Source: NCEH01 sp002257205 (GTDB lineage: Bacteria > Pseudomonadota > Alphaproteobacteria > Rhizobiales > Xanthobacteraceae). From it: a stretch of DNA of 64,000 nucleotides. Shown piece by piece: positions 49,475-59,050 of this stretch. Location: NCBI RefSeq assembly GCF_043195105.1, contig NZ_JBAFWO010000007.1. The stretch is one strand, 5' to 3'. Numbering within the stretch: position 1 is the first letter of the stretch; each line of letters opens with the position of its first letter. The notes under the pieces are model-generated. The model was not told the origin of the DNA. It did no database searches and saw only the letters and a list, made by a program, of their open reading frames with translations. A program made the position numbers and the translations under genes.

Positions 49475-50299
49475 TCAGACCTCGAACGTCACCGCCACCG
49501 GCACATGGTCGGAGGGCCGCTCCCAGCTGCGGGCCTCGCGCAGCACGGTCATGGCGCTGGCGTGGGGGGCAAGGCCGGGGCTGGTCCACACATGGTCGAG
49601 CCGGCGGCCGCGATCGTTCACCGTCCAGTCGGGCGAGCGATAGCTCCACCAGGTGAACAGCTTCTCCTGCGGCGGCACAAAGCGGCGCATCACGTCCACC
49701 CAGGGGCCTGAGGCCTGGAGCGCATTCAGCCGGTCCACCTCCACCGGGGTGTGGCTCACCACGCCGAGCAATTGCTTGTGGCCCCACACGTCGGTTTCCA
49801 GCGGCGCGATGTTGAGATCGCCCACCAGCACCGCGTGGCCATCCTGCGCATTCACCTGCTGGGGCAGGCGCTCCCAGGCGGTGAGTTCGTCGAGAAACGC
49901 CAGCTTGTGGGCGAATTTCTCGTTCAGCTCCGGGTCGGGAATGTCGCCGCCCGCCGGCACGTAGAAATTATGCACCGTCACCGGCGCGGACAGCCCGGCC
50001 GAGGCGCCGAGCGTCACGGCGATATGGCGGGCATCGCCCTTGGCGCAGAATTCCTGCCGCTCGATGGCCTCGAACGGCAGACGCGAGAGCGTCGCGACCC
50101 CGTGCCAGCCCTTCTGCCCGTTGAGTGCGATATGGGGAAAGCCCAGCTCGCGCACTGCCGCGAGTGGAAACTTGTCGTCCTGGCACTTGGTTTCCTGGAG
50201 GCACAGGACGTCGGGCTTCAAGCGCTCCACCATGGCCTTCACGAGGTCGAGGCGGATGCGGATGGAATTGATGTTCCAGGTGCAGACGGTGAGGGACAC
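49475..50299 (-). CDS. xth: Exodeoxyribonuclease III
   Basis: A 274-residue AP endonuclease and 3'-5' exonuclease for base-excision repair. The catalytic Glu is in CLQETKCQDDKFP (about residue 35); GWHGVATLSR, GDLNIAPLETDVW and the terminal catalytic DHVPVAV are all in place. NTERM TWNINSIRIRL is typical. The usual length is 255-270. It is the last gene of an aminotransferase-ftsK-lolA-xth cluster, 118 bases after lolA. Confidence 0.96.
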   Translation of the reverse strand: MSLTVCTWNINSIRIRLDLVKAMVERLKPDVLCLQETKCQDDKFPLAAVRELGFPHIALNGQKGWHGVATLSRLPFEAIERQEFCAKGDARHIAVTLGASAGLSAPVTVHNFYVPAGGDIPDPELNEKFAHKLAFLDELTAWERLPQQVNAQDGHAVLVGDLNIAPLETDVWGHKQLLGVVSHTPVEVDRLNALQASGPWVDVMRRFVPPQEKLFTWWSYRSPDWTVNDRGRRLDHVWTSPGLAPHASAMTVLREARSWERPSDHVPVAVTFEV

Positions 50300-50417
50300 G
50301 GAGGACTCGACGCTCGTTCGGCGGGAGCGCGAGACCTAGACCCTCGGCATGCGCGCTGGCAAGGGCGCATGCGCTGGCAAGGGCACAAGAGCGGCGGGCG
50401 GGAGCGTCGTCGGCGCC

Positions 50418-51368
50418 CTATTGCAGCATGCGTTCGAAATTGATCACGAACAGCTTGGGATCGGGCCGGCGGGTATAGTCGAGCTTGTAGAGCGCGACCG
50501 AGGTGTCATAGCCCTGCGGATCGGTGACGATCCATTGCTTGAGGCTGTAGTTCTTGGCGTCGAACAGGATCAGCAGGCGATAGGTGCCGATCATGGGGAT
50601 GGTCTCTTCCATCACCACGCTGATGTAGAGGTCGTCCTGGTAGACGCCCTTCACATGCGGGTCGCGGGCAAGGTCCGTGCGCTCGGACAGCAGGAAGCGC
50701 AGCGGCGTCTGCGACAGCGGGGTGATGTCCTGCGTGTTCAGCTTGCGGTCGCGCACCGCCACCGACTGGCCGTTGGCGATCAGCTCGATGGGCACCGGCG
50801 CGTCATATTCGAAGCGCACCCGGCCGGGCTTCTGCATGTAGAAATCGCCGGTCTTGCGCGTGCCGTCGGGATCCACCTGCACGAACGTGCCGGTGAGGGT
50901 CTGCACCGAATTCCAATAGGCGCTGATCTTGTCGGCGGTGGCGGGGTCGGCGCTGTCGAGATTGGTCTGGGAGGGCGCGGCGACCGGCCCCTGCGGCGCG
51001 CGTGGGCCGTTGGCGCGGGCGGCGCTCTGGTTGGGGGCGAGCTGAAGCGGCGCGCCGGGGGCGGCATTGGCGCTCGCCGGGCGCTGCTGGGGCAAGGGCA
51101 CGTTGACTGGCGCGGCGGAGGCCTGCGCGGCCGATTGCGGCGCAAGGCTCTGGGGCGCGGCGGGCGCGCTCGGCTTGGGCACCGCCACCTGGGGCGCGAA
51201 AATCTGCGAGGGACTGGGCTGCGACGCGGTGCCGCCGGGTCCCAGCACTTCGCCGGGCGGCAAAAGCACGCCTTGCGCGGTCGCGCCGCCGCTCAGCCCC
51301 GCGCCGGCGAAGGCCGCAACGCCGAAGGCAAGGAGGAAGGCGAAAGGCGAAGGCCGGCGATGAGGCAT
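50418..51368 (-). CDS. lolA: LolA-like outer membrane lipoprotein carrier with Pro/Ala-rich head
   Basis: A 316-residue periplasmic protein. The signal peptide starts MPHRRPSPFAFLLAFGVAAF and ends near ATAQ. About 90 residues of Pro, Ala and Gln follow, then the LolA domain from residue 120: ISAYWNSVQTLTGTFVQVDPDG, FYMQKPGRVRFEYD, and LLILFDAKNYSLKQWIV. LolA ferries lipoproteins from LolCDE to the outer membrane. The Pro-rich head is longer than in the enteric protein (about 200 residues in total). The start at 51368 is chosen for the signal peptide. It follows ftsK by 116 bases. Confidence 0.9.
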   Translation of the reverse strand: MPHRRPSPFAFLLAFGVAAFAGAGLSGGATAQGVLLPPGEVLGPGGTASQPSPSQIFAPQVAVPKPSAPAAPQSLAPQSAAQASAAPVNVPLPQQRPASANAAPGAPLQLAPNQSAARANGPRAPQGPVAAPSQTNLDSADPATADKISAYWNSVQTLTGTFVQVDPDGTRKTGDFYMQKPGRVRFEYDAPVPIELIANGQSVAVRDRKLNTQDITPLSQTPLRFLLSERTDLARDPHVKGVYQDDLYISVVMEETIPMIGTYRLLILFDAKNYSLKQWIVTDPQGYDTSVALYKLDYTRRPDPKLFVINFERMLQ

Positions 51369-51484
51369 CAGGGGGTCTCGATGGGCGAACGGGGCGTGCG
51401 GACGAATCTTCAAGGTCACACTCCCCCATAAATCTTGCCTATGGCGAACCTGTGGCCCGGCGGCAACCCAAAAACCGGCCCCGG

Positions 51485-54094
51485 CTATTCGGCGGCCTCG
51501 TCGGAGAGGAGGATTTCGCGCTTGCCGGCATGGTTGGGGGCGCCGACCACGCCTTCCTTCTCCATCCGCTCCACCAGGGACGCCGCCCTGTTATAGCCGA
51601 TCTGAAGCCGGCGCTGGATATAGGAAGTGGAACACTTCTTGTCGCGCAGCACCACCGCGACGGCCTGGGAATAGAGGTCCTGCCCCTCTTCCCCGAACGA
51701 ACCCTTGTCGAACACCGCGCCGTCCTCGCCCTCTGCCCCGTCCTCGGAGAGGTCGGCGGTCACGGCTTCGAGATAATCGGGCGCGGCCTGGGCCTTGAGA
51801 TGCTTCACCACGCGCTCGACCTCGTCGTCGGAAACGAACGGGCCATGCACGCGGCTGATGCGGCCGCCGCCGGCCATGTAGAGCATGTCGCCCTGACCGA
51901 GCAGCTGTTCGGCGCCCATCTCGCCGAGAATGGTGCGGCTGTCGATCTTGCTGGTCACCTGGAATGAGATGCGGGTCGGGAAATTGGCCTTGATGGTGCC
52001 CGTGATCACATCCACCGAGGGGCGCTGGGTGGCCATCACCAGATGGATGCCGGCGGCGCGCGCCATCTGCGCGAGGCGCTGGATGGCACCCTCGATTTCC
52101 TTGCCGGCGGTCAGCATCAGGTCCGCCATCTCGTCGACGATCACGACGATATAGGGCAGCGGCCCCAGCTCCATTTCCTCGCGCTCATAGATGGCTTCGC
52201 CGGTCTCGTGGTCGAAGCCGGTCTGCACCGTGCGGGCGAGGCTCTCGCCCTTCTTCTCGGCCTCGGAGACACGGGCGTTGAAGCCGTCGATGTTGCGCAC
52301 GCCGAGCTTGGACATCTTCTTGTAGCGGTCCTCCATCTCGCGCACCGCCCATTTGAGCGCGACCACCGCCTTTTTCGGGTCGGTCACCACCGGGGCGAGC
52401 AGATGGGGGATGCCGTCATAGACGGAGAGTTCCAGCATCTTGGGATCGACCATGATCAGCCGGCACTGTTCCGGCTTCAGCCGGTACAGCAGCGAGAGGA
52501 TCATGGTGTTGATGGCCACCGACTTGCCCGAGCCGGTGGTTCCGGCCACCAGCAGGTGCGGCATGCGGGCGAGATCGACGATCACCGGCTCGCCGCCGAT
52601 GGTCTTGCCGAGCGCGATGGCGAGCTTCTGCCCGCTGTCGCCGAAATCCTTGGTGGCCAGCAATTCGCGCAGAAGCACCTTCTCGCGCTTGGCATTGGGC
52701 AGTTCGATGCCGATCGCGTTGCGCCCCGGCACCACGGCGACGCGGGCAGAAATCGCGCTCATGGAGCGGGCGATATCGTCGGCGAGGCCGATCACGCGGG
52801 ACGACTTGATGCCCGGCGCCGGCTCCAGCTCATAGAGCGTCACCACCGGGCCCGGCCGCACCTGGCCGATTTCGCCGCGCACGCCGAAATCATCCAGCGT
52901 GCCTTCCAGCAGCTTGGCGGTGTCGGCGAGCGCTTCCTCGCTCATGGTCGGCCCCTTGGACGGGGGCGGGGCGCCCAGCAATTGCAGGTCCGGCAGGCGA
53001 TAGGCGTGAGGACGGCCCCGCCCTTCGCGTCCCCCCTCGCGCGCGCCTTGGCGCGTGCGGGCCGCGGCCGCGCGTCCGCTCGCCGCGCGCGGTGCGGGCT
53101 CGGCGGGCATGATGTCGGAATCATCGTCCTGTTCGTCGACGCGGCGCACGCCGCCGAGGGCCGGCGCCTCATGGGCGGGACCGGCATGGAGGCGCGGTTC
53201 CACGCGGCCCTGGTCGTCCACCGCGCGGCGCTCGGAGGCGAACATCTCGCGGGCGAAGGCGCCGATGGCGGCCGCGCGCACCGGCGCCGACTTGCCGTCG
53301 GCAAGTTTGCCACCGGAAAGCTTGCCGGCGGCGGGCATGGCGCCCGCCGAGCGACCACGGCGGCGGCCGAACAGGCGGGCCTTGGCGGAAAGAAAGGTAT
53401 GGGTGAGCGCGCCCAGCGAGATCAGCCGGCGGTCGGTGTCCTCGAAATCCTCATCCTCGTCGTCCGCCCCCTCGGCATCGGCGTCCTGGCGCTTCGGCGC
53501 GCCGCCCCGGCAGGCGAAGGCCAGCCCGGCCACGCCGCCGACCGCCCCCACGCCGCCCACCAGAACCGCGTCGAGGCCGCCGGACCAGCCGCCGTGGAAC
53601 ACCGCGACCAGGCGCGGGAACAAATCGCCGATCACGCCGCCAAGGCCGGTCGGCACCGGCCATGCGCCGAACGTGGGCAGGGCGCTCAGCAGCGCGCTCA
53701 TGCCGAGCACGCCGAGCGTGAGCGCGCCCGCGCGCAATTGCTCGCCCCGCAGCGGGCGATGGGTCAGCAGCCGCCAGCCCCAATAGGCGAGCGGCAGCAG
53801 CAGGAACAGGCTGGCGAGCCCGAGGCCCTGCATCAGCAGATCCGCGACGATGGCGCCGGGACGGCCGAGCAGGTTCTTCACCTGCGCGCCGCTGGCATTG
53901 GACAGGCTCGGGTCGCTCGCGGTCCAGGTGACCATGGTGGCGAGCGCGAACAGGCTCGCTGACAGCAATGCCGCGCCGCAGATCTGGCTGGAGCGGCGCC
54001 GCACCGCGCCGCGCACGCTTTCGGGGATGAAATCCATGCCGAGCCCATGGCGCAGGGCCATGGCGGGGGCGGGACGACGGCGAGCCGGGGCCAT
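51485..54094 (-). CDS. ftsK: DNA translocase FtsK
   Basis: An 869-residue septal DNA pump that clears the dimer-resolution region at division. Four membrane helices lie in the first 200 residues, followed by a charged Arg/Ala linker. The motor has Walker A GTTGSGKSVAINTMI near residue 515, Walker B IVVIVDEMADLM, and the RecA-like ATPase segment MATQRPSVDVITGTIKANFP. The C-terminal 65 residues are the gamma winged helix (YIQRRLQIGYNRAASLVERM) that reads polar KOPS-type DNA motifs. The frame is open upstream but the start at 54094 (MAPARRRP) fits. It lies 14 bases after the aminotransferase gene. Confidence 0.97.
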   Translation of the reverse strand: MAPARRRPAPAMALRHGLGMDFIPESVRGAVRRRSSQICGAALLSASLFALATMVTWTASDPSLSNASGAQVKNLLGRPGAIVADLLMQGLGLASLFLLLPLAYWGWRLLTHRPLRGEQLRAGALTLGVLGMSALLSALPTFGAWPVPTGLGGVIGDLFPRLVAVFHGGWSGGLDAVLVGGVGAVGGVAGLAFACRGGAPKRQDADAEGADDEDEDFEDTDRRLISLGALTHTFLSAKARLFGRRRGRSAGAMPAAGKLSGGKLADGKSAPVRAAAIGAFAREMFASERRAVDDQGRVEPRLHAGPAHEAPALGGVRRVDEQDDDSDIMPAEPAPRAASGRAAAARTRQGAREGGREGRGRPHAYRLPDLQLLGAPPPSKGPTMSEEALADTAKLLEGTLDDFGVRGEIGQVRPGPVVTLYELEPAPGIKSSRVIGLADDIARSMSAISARVAVVPGRNAIGIELPNAKREKVLLRELLATKDFGDSGQKLAIALGKTIGGEPVIVDLARMPHLLVAGTTGSGKSVAINTMILSLLYRLKPEQCRLIMVDPKMLELSVYDGIPHLLAPVVTDPKKAVVALKWAVREMEDRYKKMSKLGVRNIDGFNARVSEAEKKGESLARTVQTGFDHETGEAIYEREEMELGPLPYIVVIVDEMADLMLTAGKEIEGAIQRLAQMARAAGIHLVMATQRPSVDVITGTIKANFPTRISFQVTSKIDSRTILGEMGAEQLLGQGDMLYMAGGGRISRVHGPFVSDDEVERVVKHLKAQAAPDYLEAVTADLSEDGAEGEDGAVFDKGSFGEEGQDLYSQAVAVVLRDKKCSTSYIQRRLQIGYNRAASLVERMEKEGVVGAPNHAGKREILLSDEAAE

Positions 54095-54108
54095 GCGCGG
54101 AAGCTCCC

Positions 54109-55299
54109 TTACCCTAGCCCGGCGAGCAGGCGCGAGAGCACCTCCCCGCACGTGGCGAGATCCTGCACCAAGGCGACCCGCAGATAGGGATCGCCGGCAT
54201 TTATGCCGTTCGCATCGGGGCGGGCGAGATAGCCGCCGGGCACGACGCGCAGGCCCTGTTCCTTCCACAGCCGCAAGGTGGCCGCTTCCCCGCCGCCCGC
54301 CGCCGAGGCGTCGAGCCACAGGAAGAAGCCGCCGCCGGGCCGCTCATAGCCGAAGCGCCCGCCGAGCATCTGGTCGGCGAGGTCGAATTTCTGCACATAA
54401 AGCGCGCGCGAGGCCTCCACATGGGCTTCGTCCCCATAGGCGGCGATGCCCACCGCCTGGAGCGGTTCGGGCACCTGGGGCGCGGCGACCCAGCGAAACG
54501 CGAGGAACGCTTTCTGGAAGTCCGCATCCCCGGCGCAGAAGCCGCAGCGCAGGCCCGGCAAGGACGAGCGCTTGGACAGCGAGTTGAACGCCACAACGCC
54601 GGAAAAATCGCTGCCGCACACTTCCAGGATGCCGGTGGGCTTTTCCGCCCCGAGATAAATCTCGGAATAGCATTCGTCGGAAAACAGATAGGTGCCGTGG
54701 GCGCGGGTGATGGACAGCAGCCGCTCCAGATAGGCGCGCGAGGCGATGGCCCCCTGCGGATTGGCGGGCGAGGCGATGAACACCGCCACCGCGCGCGCCA
54801 TCAGGTCGTCGTCGAGGGCGTCGAGGTCCGGCAGCCAGCCGGAGTCCCGGGTGGTGGGCAAGGGAATGGCCTCGCAGCCGGCGGCCTCGGCGCCCGCCGC
54901 ATAGGCGGCATAGAAGGGATTGGGCAGCAGCATCACCGGCCGGCCGCCGCGATCCCCGGTCAGGCGACGGGCAACGATGGCGGCGGAGACGAGGCCCTCG
55001 CGCGAGCCGTTCAGCACCAGCACTTCGCGGTCCGCATCCACCGGGCGGGCGAGATCATAGCGCCGGCCGAGCCATTGGGCGGCGGCGGCGCGGAACGCGG
55101 GCGTGCCCTCGGCGCGGGGATAGCGGCCGAAGCCGGGCAGGGCGCCGGACAGCACCGGGCCGACGAAATCCGGCATGGCATGCTGCGGCTCGCCCACCGC
55201 AGCGCTCAGGGGCGCGCGGCCGGGCTCCGTCCCGGCCAGGAGATCGGCGAGGCGGATGAAGGGGGAACGGCGGTCCGGGGGAGCGGAAGGAGCGGGCAC
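54109..55299 (-). CDS. PLP-dependent class I/II aminotransferase
   Basis: A 396-residue aminotransferase. The PLP-binding Lys is in FNSLSKRSSLPGLRCGF (about residue 237); IASPANPQGAIAS supplies the Asn near residue 177; and YLFSDECYSEIY the Asp. The C-terminal substrate Arg is in PYLRVALVQD. It resembles the N-succinyldiaminopimelate or alanine aminotransferase-like proteins that precede ftsK in alphaproteobacteria. A role in lysine/diaminopimelate synthesis is possible; substrate cannot be fixed from sequence. Probably cotranscribed with ftsK. Confidence 0.9.
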   Translation of the reverse strand: MPAPSAPPDRRSPFIRLADLLAGTEPGRAPLSAAVGEPQHAMPDFVGPVLSGALPGFGRYPRAEGTPAFRAAAAQWLGRRYDLARPVDADREVLVLNGSREGLVSAAIVARRLTGDRGGRPVMLLPNPFYAAYAAGAEAAGCEAIPLPTTRDSGWLPDLDALDDDLMARAVAVFIASPANPQGAIASRAYLERLLSITRAHGTYLFSDECYSEIYLGAEKPTGILEVCGSDFSGVVAFNSLSKRSSLPGLRCGFCAGDADFQKAFLAFRWVAAPQVPEPLQAVGIAAYGDEAHVEASRALYVQKFDLADQMLGGRFGYERPGGGFFLWLDASAAGGGEAATLRLWKEQGLRVVPGGYLARPDANGINAGDPYLRVALVQDLATCGEVLSRLLAGLG

Positions 55300-55532
55300 G
55301 GTTATCGGTATCGTCTCGCACGATTGGGGTTACCGCGAGAATGCCGAAACTCGGTTAAGAACCGCCTAAGCATCCCCGACGCCTATCGACACGCCCCTGC
55401 CGCAGCGGCATGCTGCGCCCCGTCGCGGACCAAGGACGCCCCCAGCGCCGCCGCGGCCGGACCGAGGGTTCAGGAACGCCAATTCCGCCCTCGGCCTGAA
55501 ACGATTAAAATCAAGCTCGGGAGACACCACCC

Positions 55533-56798
55533 ATGGCAGGGAGCATCATGCGACCCCTTGCGCCGGCTTTGCTCGCGCTCAGCCTGTTCCACGTTCCGGC
55601 GGCTTATGCCGACGACCTCAGCTTTTCCCAGGAGGCGCTCAAGCGCATCCCCGTGGCCATGCAGCGGGAGATCGACAAGGGCACCTTCCCCGGCGCGGTC
55701 ACGCTGATCGCCCACGATGGCAAGATCGTGCATTTCGAGGCCCATGGCTTCCTCGATGCCGCCAAGACCAAGCCCATGACCAAGGATGCGGTGTTCCGCG
55801 CCTTCTCCATGACCAAGCCGTTCGTCTCGGTGGCGGCGATGATGCTGGTGGAGCGCGGGCAGCTCAGCCTGCGCGATCCGGTGGGGCAATATATTCCCGA
55901 GATGAAGGCGATGAATGTCATCGCCGAGAAGAAGGACGAGGCCGGCAAGACCGTGCGCGAGGTGGTGCCTGCGAAAAACCCCATCACCATCCAGGATCTG
56001 CTGCGCCACACCTCGGGCCTCACCTATTCCGGCAGCGCGCCGTTCCCGGAAATCAAGGAGGGCTATGTGAAGGCCGACATTGAGAGCCGCAATGGTGATC
56101 TTTCTCCGGAAGCCTTCGTGAGCGGCCTCGCCAAGATCCCGCTCGCCTATGAGCCGGGCACGCGGTTCGAATACGGCCTTTCGGTGGATGTGCTGGGCGT
56201 GGTGGTGGAGCGCGTGAGCGGCAAAAGGCTCGACGTGTTCCTCGACGAAAACCTGTTCAAGCCGCTGAAGATGAAGGACACCTCGTTCCAGCTCACGCCC
56301 GCCCAGGCGCCCCGGCTCGCCGATGCGCTCGATGCCGATCCGCAAAAGGAAGCGGGCTGGAAATGGGTGCGGGTGGACCAGGACCCCGGCAAGCGATACC
56401 GGCTCGGCGGCGCCGGCACCGTCACCACGGCGGAGGATTATTTCCGCTTCTCCCAGATGATGCTGAACGGCGGCGTGCTGGAAGGCGTGCGCATCCTCTC
56501 GCCCAAGACCGTGGATTTCATGCTGTCCGACCATCTGATCGGCCTCGGCGGCTCCACGGCGGCGAGCACAGGGCCGGGCTATGGCTTCGGGCTGGGCTTC
56601 GCGATTCGCCGCTATGAGGGGTTTGCGGTGGCGCCGGGCTCGGTGGGGGATGCCATGTGGGCGGGGGCCGGCGGCACCTTCTTCACCATCGACCCGAAGG
56701 AGGAGATCGTCGGCGTGTTCATGTCCGCCGCGCCGTCGCAGCGCGTCGTCACCCGCATGCTGTTCAAGAACCTGCTCTACGGCGCGACCGTGGATTGA
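55533..56798 (+). CDS. Class C beta-lactamase-fold serine hydrolase
   Basis: A 421-residue secreted hydrolase. The signal peptide has a core PLAPALLALSLFHVPAAYA. The nucleophile motif SxxK is SMTK in FRAFSMTKPF (about residue 92). The second motif is the Tyr in FEYGLSVDVLG (about residue 213), where most members have YSN. DLLRHTSGLTY and RLGGAGTVTTAEDYFRF are family landmarks. Such proteins are esterases, D-aminopeptidases or penicillin-binding-type hydrolases, and a true beta-lactamase role is not indicated. The start at 55533 has a GGGAG site; 55548 is possible. It is monocistronic. Confidence 0.9.
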   Translation: MAGSIMRPLAPALLALSLFHVPAAYADDLSFSQEALKRIPVAMQREIDKGTFPGAVTLIAHDGKIVHFEAHGFLDAAKTKPMTKDAVFRAFSMTKPFVSVAAMMLVERGQLSLRDPVGQYIPEMKAMNVIAEKKDEAGKTVREVVPAKNPITIQDLLRHTSGLTYSGSAPFPEIKEGYVKADIESRNGDLSPEAFVSGLAKIPLAYEPGTRFEYGLSVDVLGVVVERVSGKRLDVFLDENLFKPLKMKDTSFQLTPAQAPRLADALDADPQKEAGWKWVRVDQDPGKRYRLGGAGTVTTAEDYFRFSQMMLNGGVLEGVRILSPKTVDFMLSDHLIGLGGSTAASTGPGYGFGLGFAIRRYEGFAVAPGSVGDAMWAGAGGTFFTIDPKEEIVGVFMSAAPSQRVVTRMLFKNLLYGATVD

Positions 56799-56805
56799 AC
56801 GCGCG

Positions 56806-56832
56806 CCGGCCGGGGTCACGCCCGGCCGGTTT
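56806..56832. terminator. Convergent hairpin between the serine hydrolase and ribF
   Basis: A perfect 9-bp stem CCGGCCGGG/CCCGGCCGG (56806-56814 with 56821-56829) with a 6-base loop is followed by a short TTT on the plus side. It lies 7 bases past the hydrolase stop and 5 bases before the ribF stop. Confidence 0.55.
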
Positions 56833-56837
56833 CGCCC

Positions 56838-57803
56838 TCACACCGGCCAGACCTGGGGGCGGGCGAGCACCAGGCGGGCGGCGGCGCTGTCCTTGTTCAT
56901 CTGGGCGATCAGCGCGTCGATGTCGTCGAACTTCAGTTCCGGCCGCAGATAGCCGTGGAACGCCACATCCAGTTCGCGGCCATAGAGATCGCCGACAAAA
57001 TCGAACAGGTGCACTTCCAGCAGCGGGCGGCCATTGTCGAACGTGGGCCGTCGGCCGTAGCTCGCCACCCCATCCACCACCTGCCCGTCGAACCGCGCGC
57101 GCACCGCATAAATGCCGAAGGCGAGCTGGGTTCCCGCCGGCATGGCGAGATTGGCGGTGGGATAGCCGAGGTCGCGGCCGCGCTTGTCGCCGTGGATCAC
57201 GGTGGCGCGCACGCTCCAGGGCCGGCCCAGCATATGGGCGGCATGGCCCACCTGCCCGGCGGCGAGCGCATTGCGGATGGCGCTGGAGGAAATGGGATCG
57301 CCCTCGTCCAGGGCCGGTTCGACCACCTCGACGGGAAAGCCGAGGCGCGCGCCCGCTTCGCGCAGGAAGGCGGGCGAGCCGGCGCGGGCGCGGCCGAAAT
57401 GGAAATCGAAGCCCACCACCACGCCCGACACGCCGAACCGCCGCACCAGGATTTCCTCGACGAAATCCTCCGCCGTCACCCGCGCCAGCGCGGCGTCGAA
57501 CGGCAGCACGATGGCGCCGGCAAGTCCGGTGCGGGCGAGGCAATCCAGCTTCTGCTGGCCGGGGGTGAGGCGGAACAGGTTCGCGTCGGGCTGGAAGAAG
57601 CTGCGCGGATGCGGCTCGAACGTCAGCGCCGCCGCAGGGCGCCCCAGCGTCTGCGCCATCGCGAGCGCGGCATTGATCACCGCGCGGTGGCCGCGATGCA
57701 CGCCGTCGAAATTGCCGATGGCGAGAACCGGTCGCGCGATCCGCGCGGGGATTGGCGCGATGCCCTGGACGACGGGAAAGGAAGACTCGGAAGGATCGGA
57801 CAT
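56838..57803 (-). CDS. ribF: Bifunctional riboflavin kinase/FMN adenylyltransferase
   Basis: A 321-residue enzyme that makes FMN and then FAD. The N-terminal adenylyltransferase domain has AIGNFDGVHRGH near residue 25, and the late segment PISSSAIRNALAAGQV. The C-terminal kinase domain has GDKRGRDLGYPTANLAMPAG near residue 205, and ELDVAFHGYLRPELKFDDI. All key blocks are intact. The start at 57803 (MSDPSES) is preferred to one seven codons upstream. It supplies flavin for SdhA and for the UbiX product. It is 166 bases downstream of a HAD phosphatase gene. Confidence 0.97.
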   Translation of the reverse strand: MSDPSESSFPVVQGIAPIPARIARPVLAIGNFDGVHRGHRAVINAALAMAQTLGRPAAALTFEPHPRSFFQPDANLFRLTPGQQKLDCLARTGLAGAIVLPFDAALARVTAEDFVEEILVRRFGVSGVVVGFDFHFGRARAGSPAFLREAGARLGFPVEVVEPALDEGDPISSSAIRNALAAGQVGHAAHMLGRPWSVRATVIHGDKRGRDLGYPTANLAMPAGTQLAFGIYAVRARFDGQVVDGVASYGRRPTFDNGRPLLEVHLFDFVGDLYGRELDVAFHGYLRPELKFDDIDALIAQMNKDSAAARLVLARPQVWPV

Positions 57804-57969
57804 CGGCAGGGGCGGCCGGCACAATGGAGGGGAGGCAACCCTTCGCGCGCGGACCCGTCAGCGTCAAGCACGGGATTTTGCGTAAAGCCCGCCCCGGGCA
57901 TCCCGGCGCCGGGGTCACGCTCGTGCGCAGCGCCCCATGGCCGGCCCGGCGGCTCTCCTTACCCGTCCC

Positions 57970-58860
57970 TTACCATGCCAGGCGAGGCATGACGCCGCGC
58001 GGGTGGGCGTGATCGGAAAACAGATTGGCCAGCGCCTCGGCATCGGGCTCGCTGCCGTTTTCCCCGTGCAATTCCTCGGCATGGATGCCGCTCGATATGA
58101 ACAGGCTGTCGAAGCCGGCGGCCGTGGCGCCGATGATGTCGGTGCGCAGCGCATCGCCGATGGCGAGCACCCGCTCGGGCCGGACCGGCGCGCCCCCGAG
58201 CGCGGCCGCGCGGCGCAGCGCCACCTCATAGATCGGCTTGTGTGGCTTGCCGCAATAGATCGCCCGCCCGCCGATCTGCTCATAAAGCTGCGCCAGCGCG
58301 CCGGCGCAATAGACCAAAGTCTCGCCGCGCTCCACCACCAGGTCGGGATTGGCGCACACGAACAGCAGGTCGCGCGCCTGCATGGCGGCGAGCCGTTCGG
58401 CATAATCCTTGGGCGTTTCCACATCGTCGTTCAGCAGGCCGGTGCAGACCACCAGCTCGGCGTCCGCAAGGCTGGTCGGCGTCACGTCGAGCCCGTCGAA
58501 CGTGCCGAGGTCGCGCGGCGGGCCGAGGTGGAACAGCTTCACGCCCGGCCGCGCCGCCAGCACGTCGCGCGTCACGTCGCCGGAGGTGACGATGCCGTCA
58601 TAAGCGGTGCGCGGTACGCCGAACCCGTCCAGCATGGCGATGACGAAGGCGTTCGGGCGCGGGGCGTTGGAGACCATCAGCACCCGCGCGCCGCCCGCGC
58701 GGGCGCGCTCCAGGGCCGCGCCGGCGGCGGGAAACGCGGCGAGGCCGTTATGCATCACGCCCCACACGTCGCACAGGATCAGGTCGTAATCGTCTGCAAT
58801 CTCCGAAAGGCCGGAAACCAAACGGGGGGCGACGAGCTTATCCTTGGCGCCATCGATCAT
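57970..58860 (-). CDS. TIGR01459 family HAD-superfamily phosphatase
   Basis: A 296-residue NagD-like class IIA HAD hydrolase. Motif I is LILCDVWGVMHNG (about residue 28), with Asp-x-Trp in place of Asp-x-Asp in the usual DxD; motif II is VLMVSNAPRPN; the late motif is RVLAIGDALRTDIIGATAAGFDSL. TIGR01459 proteins typically lie near ribF in alphaproteobacteria, as here, and have been suggested as the missing flavin-pathway phosphatase, which is unproven. Diverges from ohr. Confidence 0.9.
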   Translation of the reverse strand: MIDGAKDKLVAPRLVSGLSEIADDYDLILCDVWGVMHNGLAAFPAAGAALERARAGGARVLMVSNAPRPNAFVIAMLDGFGVPRTAYDGIVTSGDVTRDVLAARPGVKLFHLGPPRDLGTFDGLDVTPTSLADAELVVCTGLLNDDVETPKDYAERLAAMQARDLLFVCANPDLVVERGETLVYCAGALAQLYEQIGGRAIYCGKPHKPIYEVALRRAAALGGAPVRPERVLAIGDALRTDIIGATAAGFDSLFISSGIHAEELHGENGSEPDAEALANLFSDHAHPRGVMPRLAW

Positions 58861-59050
58861 GGCCTGTCTCCTTGCTCACTTGCGGCAGGCGGGTTGGCAG
58901 GGAGGTGCCACGGCGGCGCCGGCGCCACAAGGAAAACCATGCCGCAGCGCGGGAAATGCCCGTGCGTCATACGCATTTCCGCCCTGCGGCAAACGCGGAC
59001 GTGCTTTCCATGCCGCCGGTGCGGCTGACATTCATCAGAGAGGAAGTCCC

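Noticed and set aside
52043..53962. 639-codon plus-strand frame opposite ftsK
   Set aside because: Antisense of intact FtsK; typical high-GC shadow frame.
55533..56798. True class C beta-lactamase resistance gene
   Set aside because: The fold and SxxK are present but the YxN motif is altered and no AmpC-specific blocks or ampR are seen.
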